Part shown: positions 1 through 10,735 of the stretch, piece after piece
How positions within the stretch are numbered: the first letter of the stretch is position 1
Layout: the number at the start of each line of letters is the position of its first letter
From: Gnetum montanum
Taxonomy: Eukaryota; Streptophyta; Gnetopsida; Gnetales; Gnetaceae
Reading direction: 5' to 3'
NCBI GenBank assembly: GCA_015680685.1
Contig: MNCI01027502.1
Location: 298,811-362,810, forward strand
Length of the DNA stretch: 64,000 nucleotides
Position numbers and translations under genes: made by a program
The notes under the pieces: generated by a model
Database searches by the model: none
The model's input: only the letters and a program-made list of their open reading frames with translations
Told to the model about the DNA's origin: nothing

Positions 1-9
1 TTTTCCTTT

Positions 10-12
<3 letters not shown>

Positions 13-42
<30 letters not shown>
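13..42. repeat. (GA)n microsatellite
   Basis: About 15 uninterrupted GA units near the left edge of the window, followed by a purine-rich stretch. It lies just upstream of, or at the start of, the LTR of element A. A simple sequence repeat with no coding potential. Confidence 0.95.
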
Positions 43-43
<1 letters not shown>

Positions 44-183
44 GGTGGGATGTGGGATGGGAGAGGATGGAATATTGGAACCTAAAATAAGTGAAAAATA
101 GGTACGTCATAGATATATAGATTAATTAGAACTTTATATAACTTAGCATTGGTGATGAGTTGCATTTTATGTCAGCTTCGACG

Positions 184-236
184 TCAAGTATGTGACATCA
201 CATATGTGATGTCGAGGTCTTAATGTGATGTCATGT
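184..236 (+). promoter_or_regulatory. Cluster of bZIP-type motifs around a 20-bp palindrome
   Basis: A perfect 20-base palindrome, GACATCACATATGTGATGTC, occupies 194-213. Around it are a GACGTC core upstream and TGATGTCA downstream, so four TGACRTCA-like half-sites fall within about 55 bases. Such motifs are bound by plant bZIP (TGA/CREB-like) factors. The cluster lies about 30-80 bases upstream of the TATA box, where an LTR enhancer is expected. Binding is inferred, not shown. Confidence 0.55.
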
Positions 237-265
237 ACATGAAGTTAGGGTGTATACTGTAAGGC

Positions 266-273
266 TATAAATA
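266..273 (+). promoter_or_regulatory. TATA box of the LTR of A
   Basis: TATAAATA in the context GGCTATAAATACC. Transcription would start about 30 bases downstream, near 300, giving an R/U5 region of roughly 700 bases up to the LTR end at 995. Confidence 0.65.
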
Positions 274-996
274 CCACACCTAGGCTCTAGTTTTCATAGT
301 CAATTTTTGGTCTTTCTTAGTCAGAGTAGTGAAGCTCTTATTGTTTCTTTTCCTCAAAGTTAGAATATTTTTTGAGTCCTCGTAGAAGGATTCTAAGTGT
401 GTACAGTTCTTTGTTTGAACACTGATGTACTTGAGTGTAGCAGTGTGACAGGAATAAAATGATCTCCATTGAAAATCCTTGCAGCACTAAGAATAGATTA
501 ACATTTTATTTAATGCATTTTAATTTCTTAATTTTTACTTGAATGCATTTGAGTTAAGAAATTTATTTCTAGTTGTAAATGAACTCAAGCACAACCACTT
601 TGAGCATTCATATAGTACTTGGTAACCTAGTAATGCTTAACGTTTGGTAGCCTAGCAGCACTATATGTGCTTAGGAAAGTTGGATGGTTACTTATGTTAG
701 GTTAGATAGGAAATAATGAATTAGATTTTAAATTACTCTACTCTTTATTCTTGTTGTAGGTGACCAAATCTATAAAATATAAAATAAGAAAAATCATATA
801 CCTCAATTAAACTTAAACCATACCCTTGAACCTAACAAGTGTAGTTGGGAAGACAATGAATGTTCTCAACACCCATTTCACTTCCTAGAAGAGCTAGTGC
901 ATTAGATAACTATAGGTCCATAGAATTTGATTGGATCACGTGTAACACCTTAGTGATTTAGATGGTTGGATGTAGGGGTACCTCGCCACTCATCAT

Positions 997-1014
997 TGGT
1001 GCCATTTCTAGGGA
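997..1014 (+). other. Primer-binding site, tRNA-Asp type (element A)
   Basis: TGGTGCCATTTCTAGGGA is a mutated form of TGGCGCCGTTGCCGGGGA, the complement of the 3' end of plant tRNA-Asp used by Athila-like elements. It starts one base after the LTR end, as minus-strand priming requires. The corresponding site in element C is at 21011. Confidence 0.7.
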
Positions 1015-1155
1015 TCTTTTTGTTGTTTCATGTGCTATTTAGGACCTAGTAAAAAGTATTTAAATCATTAGAATGAACCTTAGAGTCATATCTTATTTCA
1101 TAGTTACTACAAAAAATTCTCAAAGCATACTGTGATTTTTATTCGCTAACTAAAA

Positions 1156-2991
1156 ATGTCGTCTTCTCACAGGAGCAATTCTCCATCCAAGGTTGATAGA
1201 GTTAATGTACCAAAGCCTCAATAGTATCGAATTATATATACTCATCCTGAGGAGTATGTGTCAAACTTCACCTTCATCTTACACTAGGATGAACAACTAT
1301 GGTGGCTTGACATGGAGGGCAACATTATGTTGTCACCTGATCATGCTACTCCTACAATGCTTTATCAAATGCTTGCATAATGTGGTCTTCAAGACCACCA
1401 TGGGGAGCATATTGTGGAAGATGTTGATGTTAAGGATTATCATCCCACCAAAGCACAATGTCTATGGGATTTGAAGTTAGAGCAGTGTTATGAAATTTTG
1501 AAGGGAAAACGGCTTAACAATTCTCCATTCCTGTTGTACCAACAAGCTAGTAGGGCATCCTTCTTTGGGGTTCAATGAAACTCCTTTCTTTAACTTTGGT
1601 GATGGAGGTCAAAATTAGAATCTACACTTCATAGTTCACAATCCTAATTCTAGTAACAAGGGATCTAATGACAAAGATGGATCTAGAGGGGAAAGTCAAG
1701 AGGAAGATGTAGACAAGAAGCTCGATTGTGATCATGGTTGCAATCACCAAAGAGGTGGTAGTAGGCATCATGATGGTGCTAGATCTCCTTCCTCTTCCCC
1801 TTCATCATCCTCTTCTTCTTCTAGATCGAACCGTGACTGTAGAAGGTGAGACCATGATGGAGGTGATTGAAATAAATGAAATGATTGATGAGACCAAAAT
1901 AACCAAAGGAACCATTGGGATAGACAAGGTCAAGGGTGCAGATGTTCAAGAGAGGCACATCGCCATAAACGAAGGGGTAGTAGAGGGCATTGTAGGCACC
2001 ACGATCAAGACCTTGATGAGCTTCTATTTACTACCTAAAGTATGCTTAACATCATAGAGGTAGTCAAAATTCCAATAAGGCATGTGAAGGATAGTCAGAT
2101 CAAATGGTTAGACATGAACAATATTCCTCAATTTGAAGGAGGATATAACTTTGATCCACAGAATCATCTTCAAGCTTTCCAAGATGCATGTGCCTTGTAG
2201 AACATATAGAACAAGTGGTAGAAACTGAAGTTACTCTCCATGACACTTATTAAAGAAGCAGAAAACTGGTAGTAGTCCTTAGAATCAGAATCTATCTAAT
2301 GAAGGAGTACCATGCTTGAGTTGTTCAATGATAAGTATCAAACGTACTTCAAAGTGTCCAACTTAAGGAAGCAAATCCTTGGATGGAAGCAAGGAATAAA
2401 TGAACCCTTGGATGCTACTATTGGCCGATACTATGCTTTGATGCATAAATGTCTTGGCCATGGTTATTCTCAATTGGTTCAACTTTTCCGCATTGTAGAT
2501 AGGCTTCATAATGAAATGACGGGGTGTTTATGCCCAAGGGTGACTATCAGAACTAGGTGCCCATCAAGTACAAAAATTAATAAAGTAGGTAGCCAAAGAG
2601 GAGGGTGAACTAAGAAAAAGAGAACATGTAGAAGAGTATACAAGAGGAAGGTTCGATTCTATGATAGTGAGGATGAGTTTGTATTTGATGATGAGGTGCG
2701 TAAGAAAGCCTTGCCACTACAACAATTCCAATTTGAAATTGCAGCCAAGGTTGATTAGTTAAGGGACTTAATGAATAATAGATTCCAAGCTATTCTTAAA
2801 ATTTCTAAGGAGTCCAAAGAACAAAGTAGTGAGAATGTGCGTAGGAGGCACAAGGAAGTTGAACATGCATATTATAAAGGTAAGGGAAAGATTGCTACAG
2901 TAGAAGAGGTTGTGGATAGTAAATTAGATGATGATCATGGGTGTGATGTCTATCAATATGAACATCCTAAGGGATGTTGCCCCATTGTGTA
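1156..2991 (+). pseudogene. gag of element A (decayed)
   Basis: The ATG at 1156 starts MSSSHRSNSPSKVDR, followed by an amber codon. Reading on across frames gives the same landmarks as elements C and G: an N-terminal block with DEQLWW and GNIMLSPD, a Ser/Arg/Asp-rich linker near 1650-2000, then RHVKDSQIKWLDMNN near 2080, HLQAFQDAC near 2168 and MLELFNDKYQTYFKVSNLR from 2312. A tail ending in EHPKGCCPIV closes at 2990. There are many in-frame stops, mostly TAG, and several frameshifts. It would form the capsid of the retroelement particle but cannot make a protein now. Identity rests on collinearity with the gag at 62536-63944. Confidence 0.8.
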
Positions 2992-3599
2992 ACATCTACA
3001 GGAGTTTGGGGTGTATGCCTTACATCCATGACTTACACAAAGGAAAAAATCTAGAAGTTTACCCTTACATCATGGGAACTAGAATCACCAACATAATAGT
3101 ATCTTTACTGATAGCCTGATTCATATGGTTATCATGTGGAATAACCCACATCTCTATGTGACTCCTCTAGTTACATTTATAATTTCTAGCCTCACTACCA
3201 TCCTTCAGATTATTTCCAAGCTCATTTGCCACACGAAAGAAGGGATACCACCTCTTATCCTTATCCTCCTCTTGTCCTTGCACATACTTCTCCTCCAGTT
3301 GCACAATTATCACCTACTTCACTAATGTAGGGTGAACTACCTACTCAACCACAACAATGCAATGCTATGAAGGTTGTTAATTTGCAACCAAATCATCAAG
3401 TAGAAGGGTTGGATGCCCAATCAAAGAAAAGATCTTTTTTTGACCCCGTAGTCCACCTAAGCCTCCACATACACTTGTAGTTGACAATCTTACTCCTACC
3501 TCTTCCTCCATATCAAATTCCTTTAGGCCTCCTTCAAACCAATCTCTACTAAGGATTCATATGGCAATGCTCACTCATACTATGTCTAATTAGGTCCAT

Positions 3600-4061
3600 G
3601 TAGGAAACCTTCTTAGGAAATTAGTCGATTCTAGAAGTCCTCTATTTTATTTGCAAATTGTTGGGAATGAACCATGCAAGGCTATTCTCGATTCAAGTTC
3701 TAGTGTTAATATGATTTCTCATAAGATGTACTATACTTGGAACTTTCCTCCTTTAAAGAAGAGCAACAGAAGATTAGAATTGGTAGACTAGTCCATCACT
3801 CTTCCATTGGGACTAGTAGAAGACATAGTGACCATTGTTTGTGGATGGTCTTATCCTATTGATTTCTTGATAATCAAAGTGAAGAACTACAAAGGGGACT
3901 TTCCTATCATCATGGGATGGACATTGCTATGCATCATTGATGCAAGAATGGACATAAGAGATCTTTCCCTAGAGATATCTAAAGAAAACACATTTGAAAA
4001 GATTAAGAAGAAGAGAGTTCTATGCATCATGTACAACAATACTAGGTGTAATTATGTGTAA
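3600..4061 (+). pseudogene. Aspartic protease of element A (decayed)
   Basis: Translation gives LRKLVDSRSPLFYLQIVGNE, then AILDSSSSVNMIS, the retropepsin active-site strand with DSS where DSG or DTG is normal. It continues through SYPIDFLIIKVKNYKGDFPI and IMGWTLLCIIDARMDI, the flap and 'LGRPWL' equivalent. The open part of the frame is 3807-4061. The enzyme would cut the Gag-Pol polyprotein. The Gly to Ser change in the active site and an upstream stop make it inactive. It lies between gag and RT as in Athila-like elements. Element C has lost this segment. Confidence 0.7.
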
Positions 4062-4318
4062 AAATTTGGGCCATTAAGCAAGCATCTATCTCTACATGCA
4101 ACTAGTGTGTACCAAAAGCTGAAATTTAAAGGTGTTTGTATGTAGCAGCCACAAAATAGGAGGGAACCTAGTGGCTAACCACTAATTTTGAAAGTAGAAT
4201 ACTATGCATGGAACCAATTGAGATCCTAACATGTGCATATGTCATAGGCATGGATGAACTTGAGCAAGTTCATCACTAACTCTCTAATGATACAAGTGAT
4301 GATACTCACTAGGGAGAG

Positions 4319-5372
4319 TTGGAAATGCTTGACAAATTCAAAAAAGAGCCCCTTGAGTTGAAAACATTACTGGCTAGAATAGAATATGTATTTTTGAAGA
4401 ATGGAAAGTTGGTTATAATTAATGTAAATCTTGCTCTAGAACAAAATATAATGCTATTGAAAGTAGTTGAAAGAAGGTCAATAACTTTTTCTTGGTCATA
4501 TCCTAATCTAACAAGGATTGATCTTTGGATATGCTAGCATCGCATCTACACCAACCAAGCCATAAAGCCAAAACAACAATGATAGAGGTGATTGAATTCA
4601 AAATTGAAGAAAATTATCAAAGAAGAAATTAAGCAACTCTTCAAGGAAAGGTTCATCTATTCCATTGTGGATAGCGAGTGGATTAGTCCACTTGTGGTTG
4701 TACCAAAGAAAGGTGGAAAGTGATGGATCTACATCAACTTTAGGATGCTAAATATGACAACATTCAAAGATTATTTTCCATTGCCATTTGTTGACTAGGT
4801 GCTTAACACCATATCTAGGCATTGCTACTAAATATTTCTAGATGGTTATAGTGGCTATAACCAAATTCAAATTACACTGGAAGACCAAGAAAAGACAACA
4901 TTCATGAGTCCCTAGGAGACTTTTTCATATTGCAAAATGCCATTTTCTCTCTGCAATGCTCCTACCACATTCCAATGCCTAGTCCTAAGCATTTTTTTAA
5001 TAGTAGATCTGTAGTGGTGTAGAAGTCTTCATGGATGAATTCTCCACCTATGGAGCTACATTTGAGCAAGCCCTGGACCACCTTGAGTAAGTGCTGAGAT
5101 GGTGTGTTGAAACCAACTTGTGGCTTAATTGGTAGAAAAGTCACCTCATGGTCTAGGAAGGCATTGTACTAGGGCATAGAATCTCATAGGTAGGAATTGA
5201 GGTAGACCCTGAGAAAATAAGGGTCATCCAAGGAATAACCTACCAACCAGAAATGGTTAAAGTTGTTTGATCATTCCTTGGACATACTAGCTACTACTGA
5301 TGATTCATAGAGAATTTCTCTAAAATTACAAAACTGCTGGTGAAGTTGACAAAGAAAGATGCTCCCTCAAGC
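4319..5372 (+). pseudogene. Reverse transcriptase of element A, cut off at 5372
   Basis: The linker from protease to RT reads EPLELKTLLARIEYVFL. It is followed by the RT landmarks SEWISPLVVVPKKGGK near 4675, DYFPLPFVD near 4770, LDGYSGYNQI near 4840, PFSLCNAPTTFQ near 4940, FMDEFSTYG near 5030 and GIEVDPEKIRVI near 5195. The catalytic box has Asp-Glu where Asp-Asp is normal; element C has the same change. Stops are frequent. The gene stops abruptly at about 5372, after TKLLVKLTKKDAPS, so RNase H and integrase are missing and element B sequence begins. Confidence 0.8.
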
Positions 5373-7841
5373 TGACTTAAAAATGTAGTAATGTCTTCAA
5401 CCATCATGTGCCCCTTAGGTGTCAGGGCACACTCTACAAAAGGTTCATCTACAATAGGGGCCTCTTCCTTTGTGACAGGGGCCTCCTCCTCTACAGCTGA
5501 GGCCTCTTCTTCTTCTATAGTAGAGGCCCTTGCCTTAGGGGCCAAAGCTTGTTCTTCTTCATCTATTAAACACATCTAAAATGAGCATGCTAGTATAATA
5601 TAAAAAAAGGGGGAAGGTAGCTTTAGCTAGCGGGACAATTAAATCATACTCACCAGCAAATGCAGGTTGCACTTTGCGAACCTTGATTCACAACCTTCTG
5701 CCTCTTTCTTCACTAGTACATGGAGGCTCTTCCACGAGATGAGATTTCTTGCATTGCAATTTTGATTTCACTATTTCAGTAATAAGGCATGCCTCCCTTA
5801 CCACATTTCCTATTTTAGTGGAAGGAACTTGTCCAACGCTATCTTCTACATTAAAGGGTTGTCCCACCTGATCCTTTGTTGTTTTTGAAAAAGACTCCCT
5901 AATAACTTCTGAGGGATCCTGGGATTGAGTGGTGTGGAATACTTGGTAGATCCATTGTTTGGATATCTGAGTGCGATCCTGCAACACCTAGATGCCATTC
6001 TCTCAGACCACCAAGAATTTAGCAAATCATCGTAGGCAAGCTATGAAAAAGGAAAAATGCACATTAAAACATGCATCAAGCTTCTCACGAAGCTTAATCA
6101 TTTTGGCTTGCAAATCCTCGGTGAGATATTTAGCCCAATTATAGCAAGTTTCTTCTTCCATGACATCCCTCATAACCCAAGTTTGCTCTACTCCAAGGAT
6201 TTTCCCTTGGGAGTGTAACTTGGAGAAAGTGCTAGCCTGGAAGACAAGGTAAACCTTATGGGCTACCTCTAGCTTGACCTTTTGCATGTAAATCCCCTTT
6301 CGATCTTTGCTCATCCCTAGCCACTCTTCTATGTCCCCTCAGTGGTTTACATATTTTCTATCCTTCTCCCATATATGTAAGCCATTGAAAGGGACATTGA
6401 AAAGGTCTATGAAAAGGCTATTGGTGATCTCAAACACCACTTGCACATTATGCACCCGCATGTGAAAGCAGTTAGCCATTTACGAAAAAGAATCAATAAG
6501 GGTGAGCATCTTTGCAGTCAAAATGCTTGGGTTTATTGCTAAGAATAGGTCCATAAGCCCAACCTCCTAGGCATTCTGAACAAGGGTGGCTAGTGCCCCA
6601 TTGCATAACTAGTGTTGTGTCTCATCCACTTCACCATATTTAAAGAAGAGGTTAGTTTTGTCATGTCCTGACGTGATTACGGTAACCTTTGTAGACTCAG
6701 CCATTACTGTAATAATCAATAACAAAATTAAAAAAATGAAAAAATCAATCACTTGAACACATGAAAACAAGTGCATAATCTAACCCACTGGGTACGAATG
6801 GCATGGGGAATGGTGGGATTTCCACTAGAACCTCCTCCATGGTGGGTGCATGATGAGATGCCCATTCGCCATCCAACCATCCAAGTTCTTTGCATTTTAG
6901 GTTGATCTTGGCATGCTTGGTTGGATAGGTCCTAAATTTAGTCCCAAGTTGTTCTATAACACCATTGTGCACGTTCCTGGCTGAAGAAAATTCTTGCAAG
7001 GCTATTTGGGCCAATGCCAATGTCCCCTCTTGATCATGAAGACCATCCTTATCAATTACAAAATTGGCAACATATAGAGCACAATTAGCATTGTAACTAT
7101 GTAAAAAAATGGTATAGCATATTCAAGTATCTTCATAGGACTCACCCACCAGCATAGTAGATGGTCCCAAGTGGATTCTGGAAGAGAGTGCCCATGTGAC
7201 AAGTGACAAACAAGGTGTTGTACTTATGGTAACACTTAAATTCAGGCATAGGCCAAACCCAAGACAAGCATCTCAAACCTTTTGGATGTCGATTTTAGCT
7301 CTTGACCCCTTCTCCTTCAATAGATCCATCAACCATAAACTTTAAAGTGCCCCACTTTGCCTTATGCAATAATGTTTTAACAAGAACCCCAGCTATCTCA
7401 ACCAACAAGTGTGACCATACTATCACACTGAAGTGGTGAAGGAGGAACTCTAGGAACTCCCACACACCTTCTCGAAACCAGACTTCCTAGTCCCTTACTT
7501 GTGCGTGAAGAGGAGGGACATTGGCCATAGGGGCACTTAGGTAGCACAAAACCCCTACAAGATCAATCACGATCAAGATGGGTTTTAACATGACCCTACA
7601 AAATGTAGCACAAAGCGATCAGTTCATAGTGTTCAAGTGATAGTTATGGTATAGCATAACACCCCCTAGCATGGTGAGATAAACCCAAATTTTTGCCAAG
7701 TATTAGTTCCATTTTCACAATTTGTCTTATATAGTGTAGCAGCCATGTTACGCACAGTGTAGCAGCATAGAATGTGGGTACACTTTGCATACTGTAGTAG
7801 CTACATTATGTGTAACAGGCATACCTTGCGCAGCGTAGTGG

Positions 7842-8243
7842 CTATGTCACATGTGGCATAACGACTACACCCCACATTGCATGACAAATGTAGCAATATA
7901 GTAGGTATGGTAGTGTAGCAACGTAGCAAGTATGATAGCATAGTAACGTGACAGCGTAGTGTAGTAGGCACCAAAAACACAATACAACCTATTATTCATG
8001 CTGACAAAAGTAACATAGCTTGAGAAGAAATGCATAACGTTTCTATGTCACATGTGGCATAACGACTACACCCCACATTGCATGACAAATGTAGCAATAT
8101 AGTAGGTATGGTAGTGTAGCAACGTAGCAAGTATGATAGCGTAGTAACGTGACAGCGTAGTGTAGTAGGCATCAAAAACACAATACAGCCTATTATTCAT
8201 GCTGACAAAAGTAACATAGCTTGAGAAGAAATGCATAACGTTT
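7842..8243. repeat. 201-bp tandem duplication in intron 1 of the antisense gene
   Basis: Copy 1 is 7842-8042 and copy 2 is 8043-8243; I count three differences over 201 bases. This is far fresher than the surrounding decayed sequence, so the duplication is recent. The unit is rich in GTAGC/GTAG words like those in the group 2 LTRs. It lies in the part that would be intron 1 of the antisense gene. Confidence 0.9.
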
Positions 8244-8866
8244 GCATAGCCCTAGCCCTATTCCCCTTGCATGGAATTTAACAAAAGTAAATCAAAACCT
8301 AGGATGCATGTTACACTACCAATAATGTGCACTACACCACACAGAACCTTCCAAACCCTTGAAATGGTGCATCACCCACTCCCAACAATGCTGGCTAGGG
8401 TAGCGCTGTGTACCAATTGTAGCGTTGCAATCGGCATGGTAGCTATGGCCAAAGTGACATTAGCCACAACATAGTGGCTAAAGTAGCAGCATAGGCCATA
8501 ACAACAACAATCATAGCATGGCAATGGTAACAACTATAGTGACAAGGGCATAGTGACTATAGTAACAACCCCACTAAATAAATCGCACAATGTAAGCAAG
8601 GGTAGTGTAGCAACTTACTAGGTAGATTGTGCCTCCTGTTGTTCCTCAATGCATGCCTTGGGGAGATTTCATAGGGTGTGTTTCCCTTCATCCACATTGG
8701 AAAGACCTTGATGCCTATGTTCACTCCTGCATGCCATCGTCCTATTGACAAACTCAGGTGTATTGACTACTACGTTGCAACTGCTATGTTGCCTCTCTGT
8801 TCGAACCATGCTATGCTCGGGGTGTTAGCTCTAACAATGAAAATGATAAGATTACCATGGGTAATT

Positions 8867-8880
8867 CCCTATTTATAGCC
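8867..8880 (-). promoter_or_regulatory. TATA box of the antisense gene in B
   Basis: On the minus strand the sequence is GGCTATAAATAGGG, a canonical plant TATA box at the upstream end of the antisense gene. Element D has CCATAAATAGGG at the corresponding place (47043-47054). Conservation of position, with decay all round, supports a real promoter separate from the LTR. Confidence 0.65.
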
Positions 8881-9058
8881 TATAGGGTTATAACACCTAT
8901 TATTGCCTAGGGTATTCCATGTCCTGCACATAACGTGGGATGTCCCATGTTCCATGCACAACGTGGAATGCCCCTATCCATTGCAGCATAGCATGAGACG
9001 CCCCATGTCTACTGTAACATAGCACATAAATACACAAAAATTTGCACCTCATTTTTAT

Positions 9059-9385
9059 AATGTTACTCCATTACGGTCTACTACGACCTTAAACTTGCAA
9101 CCTTGACTTATAATGTTACACAATTACGCTTCGCTACGACCTTAAATGGGAAATTCTAACTTACAATGTTGCATGGCTATAGTCTTCTATGACCTTAAAC
9201 TGGCGGTTTTTGGCATATAATGTTGCACGGTTACGGTCTGCTATGACCTTAAACTAGAAATTTTAAAACTCCCTCTATATTCTAGTCATAGTCATGGTCT
9301 GCTATGACCTTAAACTAGCAATTTTGAGAGATAATTTTGCATGATCACAGTATGCTAAGACCTTAAATTGGGAACTTTTTAATAT
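9059..9385 (+). repeat. Module-boundary repeat cluster, antisense gene/RT border of B
   Basis: Six diverged units of about 55-60 bases, each with the core TACGGTCTRCTATGACCTTAA followed by ACTAGCAA. The same core is found at every module border of group 2 elements (12961, 42129, 47234, 47990, 54700). Here it separates the antisense gene from RT. Confidence 0.8.
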
Positions 9386-9499
9386 TACATAATTACCTTG
9401 CATATATTTGCTTACATGTTGCTATGGTAAGCAGGTATCACTTGACTTCGTTTGTTTTGCTTATTATTGTAGGAATGTTTTAAAAAAATTGCTACGTAT

Positions 9500-10735
9500 G
9501 ATGATCTCTATTTGCCCTTAATTCTGATAGGATCCCATGGTAAACTCATGAGGCGCTTGAACATAGAGTTGGTAGACTTGGAATCTTCCCCTTATGATAC
9601 CAACATAGCATGCTTAGAAACATCCCTGGACTAGCCCAACCATTTGGTCCAAACTCTAGATTTAGAGGTCAATGATGTAACTAAGGACCTCTTTATTGAA
9701 ATCCCCATAACTACATCCAAATGTGAGGCAAGAACATTAAAAGTTAGATTGTTACTAGAGTCACAGGTTAAACAAAGCATCTCTAGAGTCCTTAATGATA
9801 ATGCCAAAGTGTTTGCATGGTCATACGAAGATATGTCAGGCTTAGACCCATGCATCATACAACACAACATCATACTAGATTCATGTGTTCAGGTGGTCAA
9901 ACAAAAAGCTCGCAAGATCAAACCAGAGATTGCATTAGGTGTATGTAGCGAAATCACTAAAATTTACCAGGTTAGGTTCATTTAGGTGGATGATTATTTG
10001 GAATTGTAGTCATTTCAAAGAGGACTAGGGATATACAAATTTGTATAGAATTCTGGGATTTGAATAAGGTGACGATTAAGGATGATTTCCCATTGCCTAG
10101 CATCGACCAACTTATCGATAGTATAGCCGGTCATGCCAGGCTACAACCAAATCTGCATAAATTCAGAACATTAGCTAGCAACTGCCTTCATGACCTCTTG
10201 GGGAACCTTCTGCTAGACGATGATGTCCTTTGGGCTAAAGAATGTAGGAGTGATTTACTAGCGGGCGATGACCTACATCTTTAGTGATTACCTTTTAGAG
10301 AAGCTAAATGATTACATGGACAATATAGTTGTGAAATCTGAGAAAACTACTGATCATGCAAACAACCTAAACTTGGTTGTTCAACATTATCAAAAGCATG
10401 AACTTCACCTCAACCCTAGAAAGTATGTTTTCAGAGTCAAAACTAGATGCATGTTAGGCTTTGTGGTGTCAGAAACATGGATACATGTAGATCTCGATAA
10501 AGTTAAAGCCATTGTTATCCTAGCACCACCTACAAACCTTAAGGAGTTTTGTGGGCTGCAAGGCAGGGTACAATTCATAAGAAGATTTATCACAAGGTTA
10601 ACTAATAAATTGCATCCAATGCAACACTTGCTAAAAAAGGGAGTTAACTTTGAATGGATAAATCAATGTCAAGAAGCTTTTGATAGCTTAAAGAAAGATC
10701 TTGTCCATCTTCCCACTATCTACCCTATGTAGGGA
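9500..10735 (+). pseudogene. Reverse transcriptase of element B (Tat-like)
   Basis: The N-terminal part reads LNIELVDLESSPYDT, then FAWSYEDMSGLDP near 9810 and KIKPEIALGV near 9920, both typical of the Tat lineage. RT landmarks follow: TIKDDFPLPSIDQLIDSIAG near 10075 and DYMDNIVVKSEKTTDH near 10313. The C-terminal part is long and open (10268-10732) and includes LGFVVSETWIHVDLDKVKAI and the connection FIRRFITRLTNKLHPMQHLL. The catalytic box is YMDN where Y(V/M)DD is needed, so the second Asp is gone. Stops and frameshifts break the N-terminal half. It would synthesise element cDNA; this copy cannot. Confidence 0.85.

Larger units (their letters stand above)
150..995 (+). mobile_element. 5' LTR of element A (group 1, Athila-like)
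   Basis: The right end is well defined: the sequence ends in CTCATCA, and one base later comes a primer-binding site. The left end is uncertain; a TGATGAG near 152 is one candidate, but no second LTR of this copy is in the window to fix it. It holds a bZIP-type palindrome, a TATA box and AT-rich downstream sequence. The right end resembles the LTR end of element C near 21009 and a short relic at 17150-17175. It would drive the gag-pol transcript of A. Confidence 0.6.
5373..8880 (-). pseudogene. Antisense spliced gene of element B (HAD-like phosphatase domain), 3' end missing
   Basis: This is a gene opposite to pol, reading from the TATA box at 8867-8880 leftward. Exon 2 (7595-7146) has one in-frame stop in 450 bases and encodes an FCP1/NLI-interacting-factor-like HAD domain: ILIVIDLVGVL (motif I), VWEFLEFLLHHFSVIVWS, then NTLFVTCHMGTLFQNP and GTIYYAGG. 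Canonical members have DxD/DxN in motif I and DDSP before the NPP; here these are DLV and TCHM, so catalysis is not expected. Exon 3 (about 7064-6786) reads ALAQIALQEFSSARNV. Exon 4 (about 6710-6030) encodes VVFEITNSLFIDLFNVP, patterned like the plant transposon-associated PF20167 domain. An acidic block lies at 5579-5373. Splice donor GTGAGT at 7145-7140. The 3' end is lost at the junction with A. Elements D and F carry homologues. Confidence 0.65.
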
